From Ancistrus triradiatus (taxonomy: Eukaryota; Chordata; Actinopteri; Siluriformes; Loricariidae): a stretch of DNA of 64,000 bases. The stretch covers positions 62,001-126,000 of the forward strand of contig JAJAGP010000049.1 of the NCBI GenBank assembly GCA_025084515.1. The letters run 5' to 3'. The translations under genes and the position numbers were made by a program. Below the pieces are notes generated by a model, which saw only the letters and a list, made by a program, of their open reading frames with translations, had not been told where the DNA came from and made no database searches. Below are positions 8,881 to 21,800 of the stretch, piece by piece (the first letter of the stretch is position 1; each line of letters starts with the position of its first letter).

Positions 8881-10702
8881 TTTCAGTTAAAACAGTTATG
8901 ATGTATGATTTAAAAACAGTATAGCTCCTACAAGAAAGAAAACCTGTTAAAGTTTAGCTCCTGCATATCCAGCCTTGGCAGATCTTCTGTTAGTCACCAG
9001 CACAGATGGTGGAAGATTGATCTTATAACACCATGAAGGCGCTCAATCTCTAAATCCATATGAACAAACTATACCCTGGCGTGCTTTTGATTTATTTTAA
9101 TTTCATTAAACATGAATTATGCTAATATAGTAGTATAGTATAAATTAGATCCTCCCTTATGTATTAAGACAGTTATCTGAGCAGGACTGAAACGTTTTTG
9201 GTGTTATTTGGTGTTTTCCACGCTTTTAACCCTGCTTTTTTTTGGTCAGGATCATGGGGGCTCTGGCGTCTATCCCCAGAAAAATGGGCGCAGGTGTGAG
9301 CATGCCTGGCGAGGGCATCCCCTCTGTCAAGCAGCCAACTGTGCCTGGATGTCTGATGCTCAAAAGGTGTCGTCTGGTAGGCTAGCAAATTAGACCACTG
9401 TGGTACCTGGGTACCAATCTATCAGTGTTACATACCCGCTCTGCTTCTTCTGGGCTTCAAACTCATGTCCTGCTCTTTTTAGCATCGAAGTAAAGTCTTG
9501 TTCTGAATAAACCCATTTTTAATTTCTTTATTAATGTACTAATGGATGTGTCAGAGGCGTTCCTGGACTACTTGTCGTACTGGGGCACAGCTGTACCCCT
9601 CTGCTTGCCAATCAATCGTAGGGGCACAACTGTGCATAAAGAAAAGCGTGTTAAACTCTAAGTAGATGGACAATAAAGTGGGCATTACTCCGCCGTGGAT
9701 AGGAAATAAACGAATTAACACTAAATAACTTTTATTATTGAATTATATGGTCAGAAGTGGCCAAAACACGCAATGTGGCTGACTTTCTATTAAATATTTG
9801 TTCATTACTCCAAGCAAAAAACCCGAAAGAAACTGGCTCTGACTGAAAACATTATCCACTCAAGCTTTTTGAGAGATGCTGGGGCATTATGGGAAATGTA
9901 GTAGTGAGTTTGTGTGGTGTGTCCTGCATTGCTGCTCAGAAATCTTTGATTTTATTGGGGCACAGCAACAATTGCCCCTATAAAGTGGGTCTGATGTTGG
10001 TCCTGGGATGTGTACTGTAGTTGTTTAGCTGTACCGATATCCGGAGAAATGAAGGGGCTTTACGTGGCCCAGCAGGACCCAATCGGCTCAGATCTCCAGT
10101 AGAGTGATATGAATAGAACCACAGACTCCATTGTCCTGCTCGCCGAGCTCTTGACGTTCGTTTTAGGGCTGACCTGCTCTGGATAGGAAATCCTGAATTT
10201 TTCAACAGGGAGACCATGTGGGATTTTCTCTTCCTGCTGCAGGAAACTGGTTCAAGGCTGCTGGGGATGGTGCAGGAGGAGAAAGCTGGTGTGGTGTGTA
10301 GCTCTATGGAGGCCCCGTGAAACCTCACAGACAATGCAGGTGAGGGTTAATAAGGTCACCGCACACTTGCTGATGTTGGCTGTAAACCTCAGCCCTTCAG
10401 CACCTCCCATTAAAGCTCCTCCAGCGTCGGTGTTGGCAGAGTGATGCAGATCTGCATCATTAGTGCTTCAGAGGACACGGGTCACTCCCGGGTGATTCAC
10501 ATTTACACTGGTGCGTCAGTTTCTTTGTTCTCGCAGGTGCGTGAAGCTTATTAACATGAACCCTCTGTGCTGTGCTGCTACCCGGCCGTCAAAAATCTGA
10601 GCACTCCTCAAGTTGCATCGAACAAACTTTATATGTGAAATATTTCTACATATTTAATTAACTGTTAACAAGTCAAGTTCTGACGCCTTACAAAAAACCT
10701 TA
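8881..10702. other. No gene seen
   Basis: Mixed intergenic sequence. Around 9230-9410 there is a faint match to SINE tails. Two GGGGCACAGC motifs at about 9582 and 9957 may be the worn ends of a short element. Nothing here supports a coding call. Confidence 0.4.
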
Positions 10703-10870
10703 GTGCGTCCATCCCCAGAGAGCACAGGGCACAGGTTCCCCTGGGTGGAGGACCAGGTCAGGGTAGATTTTGCTGTTGCAGCCTGGGGGAGTGATCCACT
10801 GACCGGCCTCTCCTCACTCAGACAGAAGGCACCACCGGGACTTGATCCCAGGTTCCTGTGGTGGCACCTT
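10703..10870 (-). mobile_element. SINE-like fragment
   Basis: It contains GGGACTTGATCCCAGG, the reverse of a degenerate B box, preceded by SINE-body sequence. Confidence 0.4.
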
Positions 10871-11349
10871 GAATTATGTTTCCTTGTTCAAAATATGTTT
10901 TAGTAATAAGTCATATTTCGTCCTGCTTCATCGCTCTCATGTAGGTCAGTCATGCAGAAAAAACACAGATTCTTATCTAACAATTAACATAAAGGTCACT
11001 GGTCCAGCCATATCCTGTGTCTCTGTCCCACAGACACACACTCTGACCACAGCAGCCTGCCATTTATTATTGCATTGCTCTGCAATGCTTCCTTACTCCA
11101 TATTCTCCTTCAATCCCCTGATATTTTACAGGTTACTCGTCACTCAGGGCAGATTAATAAGGTGAAGATGCTTCTGGATTCATGTTTTCACCACTTGATC
11201 TGTCACACCTGCATACAGAGACGTCTTCTAGCTCTTTTCTTCACACCCCTTTTGTGTTTTCGAGGATCTTCAGTCTGTCTTTGCTCAAACAGAAAAGAAA
11301 AATGTTAAAGCACAGGATCTGACTCGAGCAGTCGGTGCTGGAATGCGGT

Positions 11350-11761
11350 TCATACACTTAGACAAAAGTTTGTGGACAGCCAAAAATGACATACAAAACA
11401 CTTTTGCTGCTACAACAGCCTTTGATCTTCTAAAGGTTCTTTCCACAAGATTTTGGAACATGACTTTGAGGTCTGATGTTAGTCCTGGCATCTCATTGAG
11501 CCCTGGCATCATAATCAAAGCTGGCAAACCAATTGTCTAATGACTTTGTTTAAGCATAGGAGGCCAGAAAGTTGATGAGCTGACTTAGTCAGCAGACTAA
11601 ATCTATATATGTGTCGTATCAAGAGTCACTGGGGTATCAGTTCATCCCATTCCACCGCCCCTTTTTGTGTATGGAAAATCCAGAAATGTCTGTGAGTGTT
11701 GCTGAAATGGCTCAGATCAGTAATTAGAAGGGGTGTCCACAAACTTTTGTCTATATAGTGC
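11350..11761. mobile_element. Tc1-type MITE, about 410 bp
   Basis: The inverted ends are TAGACAAAAGTTTGTGGACA on the left and TGTCCACAAACTTTTGTCTA on the right. The interior has no transposase. A degraded relative lies at 22329-22675 in pcdh12 intron 2. Confidence 0.85.
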
Positions 11762-13224
11762 ATCACATTAAATCTAGACCTCCCCAAAATGACACGGGGC
11801 TTCCCTGATATAATATTTACAAATACAGCATTATGCGTAGGTCGTTCATAGGCACTGAACACACACACGAGAACACCAACACTGTTTAAACCAGAGGTGT
11901 GAAGACAGCAGGAAGATCTGTTGAGCATATCTATATGTGAATATGTGAAACCATGTGGTTTTCAGAAGATAAGATGGACTGTGTGAAGAAATGTGCATGG
12001 CAGGGTTTGCACGCTTCCGAATATGTGCCTGTGTGTGTTGTGTGTAGGATATGTTTGGTTCGTGACCTTTGTGTGTGGTTAATGTTATTTATTAAAGAGT
12101 TACTTTAAATGTTTATACCTATGTATAGCTGGGCTTAGTAGTGAAAATGCTTCTGTTTAGCATTTGTCTTGACTGTAACGGTTTTGACTACAATGCTAAT
12201 AAGTTTGTACTGAATATATGAAAATTATTACTTTTAGTTAAATAGCAGAAAAGGTTCAACTGACAATAATGTTTGTTAACTATTGCATTATTCTTATAGA
12301 GCATCAGCATGACTCCCACTCATTACTGTTCCTTTATGTGATTACTTCAAATGAGGAAAAAGTCAACAGAACCCAATTTGACATTAATGCATCCTGCACC
12401 CGGGCATGGAACGCACCTAGCATGAGAACACTAAGAGTGTGTGTTTCTGGCTTGGGTTTTATATTGTCGGTTGGCACAGGATGATCACGTGACCGGGGCA
12501 CCAAACATCCAGATCGCTTCATCTGCCTTCCTTCAAAAGCCTAATCTCTGTTGTGTGTTTTCTGGTTTACCAACTTGTTCACCTCCTGTTTTTTTCCTTT
12601 CTGATGAAACACTTTCTGCAAACACTTTATCATCTCACTCAATTTGTATCTGTTGCAGGTCCTTCTGTTTACGTAACGTGGATGCATGCATCGCTCTCTA
12701 TCCATTTCCGAAGGCCTTGTTTACGTGAAGTTTGGCGGAGTATCTGCTCAGAGATAAGCAGAACCCCGAGGAATGCAGCAAAGCATCCAGCTGCAGGGGT
12801 AAACGATTAATGTGCATCCTCTCTGTCTGAAAGTGGCAAACAGCAGCATTCACTCACTTCTCCATGTTTTTCTCACTCGTATCCTATTGTTCATGCAGCA
12901 CAATGAAGCTTCTCTCCTAACCCTGTGCCCAGAGCATGGAAGTGGTGGTAAGGACAGGAGGGGGGTGGGATTTTGGGCTAGATGAAACACTTCCCACACA
13001 TATTGAGTCTGGACTGCGGTGCACTTGAAGTCACGTTCCGTTTTAAAGGCAGAAATGTGGCGAGCAGACTCTGCAGATCCTGGCTGTGTTATGAGAACTG
13101 GTGGGATGTGGGATTTTTAAAGCAGTTACTCCTTTAAACACTCCACTCCACTGTCCTATTGTGGCCACCTAGGGGTCTGCCCTTTGGCTTGGGAAAATGT
13201 AAAAACATAAAAATAAATAAAATA
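11762..13224. other. No gene seen
   Basis: Non-coding sequence with scattered stops in all frames and no recognisable exon pair. Confidence 0.45.
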
Positions 13225-13552
13225 AAAATATTGATAAATATAATTCATCAAAGCTAAAGTAGTGAGCCAGTTTTGAAAACGTAGTGGGTAATAAGTACAC
13301 TTTTTTTTTTAAACTGTAGTAAGTAAAAGGTATACAGTTAAAGAAATAATAAGTACAGATAACTAAAATACTTAAATGTAAAAAAAATTAATAAAAAATA
13401 CATAGATAAAATAAGTCAAAGCTAAAGTAACAAGCCAGTTTTGAAAATGTATTGAATAAAAAGTACATAATTTTATTTTCAAATGTAGTAAGTAAAATGA
13501 ATTAACATAAATAATAAAGTACAGATACCTAAAAAATACTTATATATTTATT

Positions 13553-13735
13553 TATTTACAGCATTTAGCAGACGCCCTTATCCAGAGCGATTGGTACAAT
13601 GCAAGCAATTGTGGGTTAAGGGCCTTGCTCAAGGACCTAACAGTGGCAGCTTGGCAGAGGTGGGATTTGAACCCTGGACCTTCTGGTCCAAAGTCTAGTA
13701 ACTTACCCACTAGGCTACCACAGACCCACCCAGTC

Positions 13736-13736
<1 letters not shown>
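13553..13736 (-). mobile_element. tRNA-related SINE with L2-type tail
   Basis: On the plus strand it begins with TTTAGCAGACGCCCTTATCC, the reverse of an L2-type LINE tail, and passes GGGCCTTGCTCAAGGACCTA. It ends with GGGATTTGAACCCTGGACC (reverse B box). It sits inside the tandem repeat at 13225-13975. Confidence 0.85.

Positions 13737-13738
<2 letters not shown>

Positions 13739-13771
<33 letters not shown>
13739..13771. repeat. (AT)n microsatellite
   Basis: A pure TA run next to the SINE head. Confidence 0.9.
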
Positions 13772-13774
<3 letters not shown>

Positions 13775-13975
13775 TAAAGAAGAAAAATTTATAGATAGAT
13801 AAAAGAATTCATAAAAGCTAAAGTAACAAACCTATTTTGAAAACCTACGGTAAACAGTACAGATATTTCTTTAGAAATTAGTAAATAAAGAGTATTAAGT
13901 TACAGAAATAATAAAGTACAGATACCTAACAAATACTTGAGTACAGTAACAAAGTACTCTGCATTTACTATAGGA

Positions 13976-14302
13976 TATCTGGTTACTGCAGGATTGGGTC
14001 ACATTTTGAAACACTTTGCAGTGATGGATAAAGTCACATTTTATGAGAAGCAGAGTTGGCGGATGCACAGATGAAGCCTGATGTTTTGTCGGACAGCGAG
14101 AAAGACGGAGAGACAGTAGGAGGACAAAAAGAGGGAAAGTATAGGGGAGAGACGGAGAGAGAGGAGGAAATGGAGAATTTAAATGACCGACTCTCCTACA
14201 GCTCATCACAAATAGAGTTAATTAGAGGGAGGATTTGTGTGAAAGGAGCCGTGTTTGGCTTAGAGATCCAGACTGATCACATGGACTAAGCTCTGCACTC
14301 AG

Positions 14303-14348
<46 letters not shown>

Positions 14349-16030
14349 ATGTCAGGAAAGCCCTCCAGTATATTAGTAATGACCACCAATATTCTGTTAC
14401 ACATATGTAAACAAAAGAGCTTAATTTAAAAGCCACAATCTTCCACCCATCTCTTTACCAAAATGCTACTCAGCTACATTAAACTAAGGCAACTAGCAGC
14501 AACAGTTAGGGCGATGTTCACCACAGCTAAAAGTGGCTCAAATCTGATCTCTCTTCTCCTGTGAGACCCGGATTTGTCTTTCTATTTGTCTTTTTCTATT
14601 TTCAAACATGACATGTTAACAATTGTCTAAATGAAACATTATACATTTTACCCGGTGCACACAAGATGTTCTCTAGATCCTACTTGAATGTTATCTGAGG
14701 ATTTAAATCTCTTAAATGGAGTCAAAGCTTTGCTGGTAATTAACTTATTCTCACTAACGGGGCTGAGGTGAAATGAGTTTCTTAACCAAACACATCTCAC
14801 GTTTCCGAGATCCTTCAGACTGGCCTGTGTGTAAGTGCCAGCGGCGGCTAGTGGTTTTTAAAATAGGGGAAACGCTGCAAATTGTGGGGGAAGCCGAGCA
14901 TCCTGTGTAGTCTTAGCTATCTCCTGTAGTGGATGCCCCTGTGGTTATCAGGACTGCTTATCTGCGACTGTGATAGCAGCAGTAGGTCCGGCTGATGCGT
15001 TAGCCAGGGATTAGAGCAGGTCTGGTTTCAGTCTAGGTTTAATTTAGATTAGTACTTTGATTAGTGCATAATATTATAAATTCTATTTTAGAAGCTCTAG
15101 AAAAGTAAGCCAATGTATGTGTAGGATCTTTGGAGAGGAATGTATGAACACAGGAATGTTGTGTAACGTTACAGGAATTGGACGATGTGCAGAGAATACT
15201 TATCTTAATCCTCTGACCTCTGGTTTCTGTCTGCCGGGGGTTTAGCATGTTCTCATTCGAAAGGCATTGCTTCTCATTTTCACTCTCTAGCTGTAACATC
15301 CATTCTCGGGAGTCCCTCAAGGTTCAACCTTAGGCACTGCTCAGAATAGTGCTGACAGGAGTCCCAGACCACGGGTCTTAATGTGTTTATTTAGTCGGAG
15401 ACAGAAAGCAGGGAAGGTATGAAAAGCTGGAGGCAGTGAACGAGAGAAGCGGGATCAGATTTCTTTAAAAGCAAACTCCAGGGCACACTTTTTCCTCAAG
15501 GGGTGGAGTTTGTTTTTGCATGTCTTCAGTGATTGGTCAGCTGCCTTCCCCCTTCAGATGATTATCCCGGCCCTTGTGGTCCACACTTCCACACTGAGCA
15601 AAGTTTGGGAGGCATGGGATCAGGATCTGTGTGTGAGGAAAGGCATGCTTTTGGATAGAGCTGGATGACTGAGGAAGGCTGTTAGGTAGCGGCGTTCGTT
15701 AGATACTCAGGTTTGTCTGATGGTGCTTTGGTATTTATATCTGATTTTATTTGTTGCTTGTTGATTTGAACTGATTATGGCACCGTTTATGGCTAAATGT
15801 ATACAGTAGTTTTATAGGAAAACTTTTACCGAAATTGTAATAAACGCTTTATCGGCAGCTTATGTAAAAAACTTGAATATAGTGTGATAGCTTGTGATTG
15901 AGAAGTGTAGATACAGATAGAAAAAACAGTTTACAACCAACACGGGGGTTAAATTGGCATGTTTCAGATTTATTTCTGAATATTAGTATGTCTATCTGAG
16001 CAAAGGAAAGCGATTAGCTCTCACACAGCC
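13976..16030 (+). other. Upstream region of pcdh12
   Basis: About 2 kb before the pcdh12 start codon with no convincing reading frame. A CTCTCACACAG at about 16018-16028 could be a 3' splice site two bases before the ATG, which would place a 5'UTR exon upstream. No TATA box was identified. Confidence 0.35.
14305..14346. repeat. (CA)n microsatellite
   Basis: A pure CA run of about 20 units. Confidence 0.95.
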
Positions 16031-18841
16031 ATGCTTCAGTTTTGGCTTCTGTTCGTGGTCGGGTTAATTCCATGTGAGGGTCAGTATCCCGACCCTACTC
16101 CAATTATCAAGTATAACGTCTGGGAGGAACAGCCCGCAGGCACAAGGGTGGGACGCTTGCTGGACAGTCTACGTCAGAATGGGGAGACCGGATCACTGGA
16201 GGACTTCCGGGTCGTGGAGCATGGTCAGGCCCTGCCATTTGCAGTGGCCAAAAGGGACGGGGTGGTGTCGACACTGGGCCAGCTGGACCGGGAGGAGTTG
16301 TGCCGTGGAGCTGACCACTGTGAGCTGGCCTTTAGCGTCCTGTATAGGAAAGGTGGAGCTGTCCACTTCCTGCGTGTCCGAGTCGAGGTCATGGATCTGA
16401 ACGACCACGATCCTGTCTTCCCAAACCCAATGCAGGAGGTCGAGATCTCCGAAACGGTGGGACTGAGGACGCGAATCCCGCTGGACCGAGCCGAGGATCC
16501 AGATGCAGGTCCAAATGGCCTGCAGACGTACTCGATTTCTCCAAACCATCACTTTGCTCTTGATGTGCGTCCCTCTGGAGGTGCCAAACAGCCCGAGTTG
16601 GTGGTGATTAAAGAGCTGGACCGGGAGACGCAATCGTCCTTTGAGTTGACCCTGATAGCTTGGGATAAAGGGAACCCACCAAAGTCTGGCAGCACCATGG
16701 TGAGAGTCATAATCTTGGACTCGAATGACAACAGTCCTGTCTTTGGGGACAGTGCTCCCATAGTGGACCTTCCAGAGGACACAGTGAAAGGCACCATAGT
16801 AATCAATCTCCATGCTACGGATCCTGACCAGGGTGCGAATGGCGAGGTCGAATACTCGCTCAGTAAACACGCTCCACTGGATGTGCAAAGGCTTTTCAGT
16901 GTCGATCCCCAAACGGGCAATGTTGTTCTAAAAGGGCTCTTGGACTTCGAGGAGAAACGATCCTACGAGATAGACGTACAAGCTAAGGATCGGGGTCACA
17001 ATGCTATACCGTCTCACTGTAAGCTGCAAATCAGAGTTCAGGACGTCAACGATAACGCACCCCGGATACATGTCACGTGGTCTCCTCCAGATTCCCCCAT
17101 GGCAACTGTATCAGAGGGGGCGTCGAATGAAACCTTTCTGGCCCTGGTGATGGTCTCAGATGCAGATTCAGGCCCGAACGGGCAAGTGCGAGCCCAGATA
17201 GAGCATGGATCAGGCCCGTTCCGTCTCAAGCAGATCCATGGAGACAACTACATGATTGTTACTAATGGAAGCTTAGATCGGGAGCGACAGATGGAATATA
17301 ATCTCACACTTTTAGCTCAAGACAACGGGGTTCCCTCTCTGTCCTGTGTCAGGCATCTGACTGTCCATATCCTGGATGAGAATGACAACGCGCCGGTGTT
17401 TGCTAAGTCGCACTACAAGGCTGTCTTCAATGAAAACAATGAACCTGGATACCATGTCCTGACTTTAGAAGCCCAAGATGTTGACCTGGACCTCAGTGGC
17501 AAGGTGTCGTACTCGATCAGGGAGTCGAACGAACTGGGGACGCAGACTGCTGCCTTTTCCGTCCACCCAACTTCTGGGGCTGTTTTTGTGCAGCGGTCGT
17601 TAGACTACGAAGAATCGCCCACGTACTCGTTTATTGTGGAGGCTAAAGATCATGGATACCCCTCCATGACCAGTAGCGCCACTGTGCAGGTTAGCCTTCA
17701 GGATGTCAATGATAACTATCCCGTCATCAGAGATCCAGTTCCGAAAAAGGGAATCGCTGTGGTGAGCGTTCCTGTTAATGCAGAAAAAGGGGAGATCGTG
17801 ACCGAACTCAAAGACAAAATGCATAGCAATCGTTCTTCCCAGCACAGACCTGAAGGTTTTCTGGCGTCGACCATATTGGCAAGCGATGCTGACACTGGTC
17901 TCAATGGGAGACTCCGGTTTAAAATAATTGACGGGAACCCTTCCATGCTGTTCTGGATAGATGAAACCACAGGTCAGCTATATGTCAACACCACCAATGC
18001 TACAGAACTGATTGGCAAGGCATTTAAAGTGGTCATCGCTGTGTCGGACATGGGAACACCTTCGCTTGTAACACAGACGACACTGGAGGTAACGTTCATC
18101 AATCTCCGTGACCACCTCAAGAACTCCTCCCCTGGACTTCAGACTCAGTTCAGCTACACCATGCTTTTGGCCATATGCATCGGTGGAACTTTCCTGCTCT
18201 TGCTCTTAGCCGTTGCTTTGGTCACCACTTTCTGTCGGCCAGAAAAACGAGACAGCCGTGCTTACAACTGCAGGCAAGCTGAGTCTACGTACGCCAGTCA
18301 TCCTCGCAGACCACAGAAGAACATTCAGAAGACTGACATACAACTCGTACCCGTCCTAAGAGGTCGACGAGACGAGCCACCTGAGGATGAATCCCAGCCG
18401 CTGGCATCCAGTTCTCCTCTGCTGGAAGAACCTCACCCAGAAAGCCAGCTCAGTCATTCCCCAACATTTGCTCATCTGGCGCAAAGCCAGGCGTACCCAG
18501 GAAATACCGAGACTCTTCAATATACACAGGGCAAGACTCTTAGGAAACCTGGCAGCATAGACTGCCCCGATACCCCTGGAATACCCTACAGAACCCTGCG
18601 TAAGGCCCGTAACCCTTCCTCTTCCTCGTCCTTGCACTCACAGACCAACACTCTTAGACGGCACAAGCCTGATACACAAACCGAAAACTCGGACACCGTG
18701 GCCACCTTGCGCAGGCCAAAGAATTCTGCAAGAGCAGAGGAACAAGACCACAGGCAAATGCTGCGAGATCTGGTACGGCTGTCCATGGCCGCACTGGGTG
18801 AGAACTCGCTGGAGCTGTCGTCAGCCTCACCTGAGGTGCAG
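16031..18841 (+). CDS. pcdh12: pcdh12 exon 1 (ectodomain, TM, proximal tail)
   Basis: It encodes 937 codons exactly, ending in SPEVQ in phase 0 before a GTAAAC donor. The reading frame runs six codons into the intron before a stop. A single huge exon for the ectodomain and TM is typical of non-clustered protocadherins. The start ATG has a purine-poor but acceptable context (GCCATGC) and precedes a clear signal peptide. Confidence 0.95.
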
Positions 18842-21800
18842 GTAAACACCTTTATAAGCTAAGGATATCTTGCGATCGTAGCTTAACTTGTTATTATTCT
18901 TTGTTAATCAAAGTGAATGTAAATTTAGGCTCATGAGAGTCTGGCTTCCTGTGTTTTCCCACTCAACTGAGATGTCTGTCCATGGTAGCCTAAGGGGAAA
19001 GCTGAGTGATGACTTTATTCGGACTCAGTCACACACTGTAACCTACACCTCTAATCAGCCTCAGGAGGCGTTTCGAACAATAACACCACATACAGCTCTG
19101 GAAAAAATTAAGAGACCTGTGAACAACGAAGATGCCTTGCTTTCAGACCTTGACCCATAATACAACTAATAATGCAAAGAAAACTAGTTTATATTCATTT
19201 TGAATAAAGCAATACTAATGTTTTAACTTAGGAAAGTTCAGATGTCAATATTTCCATCACGGATTTTATGCCATCTTGTACTTTTCCTCAATAAATAGAT
19301 TTGGTTCAGGTGATCACCTAATCAGTAACTCATGAAGTAGAGTCAGGTGTGTCTGCTTTGGAATACATTGGACACTGGAATGGAACTGCTGCCTTACCTG
19401 TACAGATGTTGATGTTAAGAAAATCTGGAGTAATCTCTTATTCTTCTATTTAGTCAGTGAATAAAACCAGTCTGAGGACCGTCTACTTTACCTAAACCCA
19501 GACATTTCTGGTTCTTGTTCTAGTTTTTCTAAACATTCAAAAGTGCTGCACTAGACAATTCCTGCATCCTCTGGACCTGGTTCCACCCAGATCTACCTCA
19601 GAGGAACAAAAATGGCCTTGCATGGGTTCGGACCCTCATGTGAACACAATACCCCAGACAGGAAAATTGTAGATCCTGTCCCCCCACTTCTATCTGCCTT
19701 CCCATCTCTGTCCACCCTCCCTCGCCTTCTTGCCCCAGTTGGCATTTTCTTTCAAGGAGAGACGTGGTGGAAGCGGAGCTGAAATGCTGCCGGGTCTCTG
19801 ACCCCCTGACTGAGACCAAGTTTCTAAGGTGCATCCTGGCAGGAAGCAGCCAGCAGAAGAATAGGCTCTGCGTAGAAATGGTTTCCTGCCTCAACCTAAA
19901 TCTCTCTCTGGCCCGTCTATACTCTGGATTTCACAATAGTCCGCTGTTTCCACCTCTTCCTTCATTTTTGGCTGCATCCGCTCTCCTGATGAATGCATAG
20001 GTCAGATTTAATTTGTGTAAAATAACCTGAAATGTTGATTATTTAAACCAGAGCACCTTACTGAACTCAGCAACTGAAGGTCCCAACAAGACTTTCTGAG
20101 CTGAAGTCATACCTTTTTGTACTTAGTAGTCCAGGACCTTTACCACAGAACTCCCCCATCCCTTGAGATCCTCCATCAAATTATTGTTTTAGGTAACAAT
20201 TTACTATACAATAGTATTAATTCATGCAGTATTTCATGACATTTAGTCATTTAGCAGACATCCTTACCCAGAGCAACTTACACCTGATCTTACAGTCCAA
20301 GTGCCTTGATCAGGGACCCAACTGACTGCGTTTAAATGCACTTAATAATCTCATAACTGCAGAAAAACAGATTCTGTCAGTAATCCAATCAATGAGTTTG
20401 CATAATCAGATAATGGGAAACATCTGTATTTACATGACTTGGGCAATAATCGGATTTCTACTTTGCAACCAGGCAATAATCTCACAGAAATATGTGACGT
20501 AAACTTCACACTTTCATTTTAAATAATCTAATTCTTCATTTTCTCGAGGCATATGCTACGTTTCAGAGTCTCCACAAAGTGTTCAATAGCCAGGTGCTGC
20601 ATTTAATTCCAGGGTTGCCAGATTCCGCAATGAAATCCCTGCACCAGGTCTATAAAAAAGTCCTTGATTAAGTGGACTTGGCAACCGCATTTTCTTTCCA
20701 CTAGCAGGTCTGCATGTGAGAAAATTGATTGAAATCGGGTAACTGGTATACATGCACTGAGAAATCCGATTACCGGAGTAAAATCCAGCTGTCTTTGTCG
20801 GACTTCTAGAGTATGCTGTTAACTGCCAAAATCGACTATGATTGGATTATTAAGTGCAAGGCAGACTGGCATAGGTGGGATTTGAACCCTGGCCCTTCTG
20901 GTCCATAGTCCAGTATCTTAACCATGCCTTAATGCAGGGGAAATATATGTTTTAATTAAGCTGGAACATGAATGTTATGCATTACAGAACCATTACTTCA
21001 TGCGTTCATGATGTTTGGGGGCCTCAAATTAAATTGTTATCCTGTTTTAATATCAGCTGCAGTCGTCTGCAGCAGTGCTTCATATTTGGCTGTCAATGAA
21101 ATGACTGAATGACTAACGGCTAAAACAATAACAATACTGTATTCTTCTTCTTCCACAGCAGGTGTCTCAGCTATTGTCCCTCCTGCGCCAAGGCCAGTTT
21201 CAGCCTCGACCAAATTTCCGCGGCAACAAATATTCCCACCGAGGTGGCCGGTGAGTACACTCATTCTCTTACTTAGTACTTATTTTTTACTGTTGGTTAT
21301 ATTTTTCCAAAGGAAGAGTGAAGCATATAGTACTGTGCAAAAGTTTTAGGCCACTATTAAGTTTGTTGTTTTAGGAATGGTGTATTGACCATATCTTGGG
21401 CTTTTCACCCTATTCCCTTTCTCAAAAAGTGCTTTCTTGTAAGCTACCCTTCCAAAAGCATCAAACTTGGCATCCCGAAGTGTAATGGGAGGTCACACTA
21501 AATACTTGGCCAATAGAAGCTGTTCTTTTTTCCTGTATTTTTCCTGTATTTTAATACCATTGCTAAAACAATGGTATATCTTATCTAATGGTGGCCTAAG
21601 ACTTCTGCACAGTACTGTATAAGAGAATGGAACTTTACCACAGAAGTAAGTAATATTTTAGCTAAACATCTCAAATTAAAGCTTCTAGTAAGTTCTATGC
21701 AGCACCATAAAACTTGACTCTACCCATTATACATTTAATTATAGAACACAAAACAAAGAGGTGTGAGTCTGTTTTGTATTCTTTTATAAAGCCACTCCTG

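Larger units (their letters stand above)
13225..13975. repeat. Three degenerate tandem units of about 150-180 bp
   Basis: The phrases AAAGCTAAAGTA, CCAGTTTTGAAAA (or CCTATTTTGAAAA), GTAGTAAGTAAAA and AATAAAGTACAGATACCTAA recur in the same order starting near 13248, 13417 and 13816. The third unit is separated from the second by a SINE and an AT run. Confidence 0.7.
18842..21158 (+). other. pcdh12 intron 1
   Basis: About 2.3 kb, GT-AG. It carries a SINE split by a TIR element (20235-20930) and otherwise no recognised feature. Confidence 0.8.

Noticed and set aside
14056..14289. 77-codon acidic frame upstream of pcdh12
   Set aside because: Purine-rich composition explains its openness. It has no family resemblance or flanking splice sites.
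16074..17970. Antisense and shifted frames over pcdh12 exon 1, up to 239 codons
   Set aside because: They are shadows of a GC-rich real exon. The pcdh12 frame is supported by domain motifs along its whole length.
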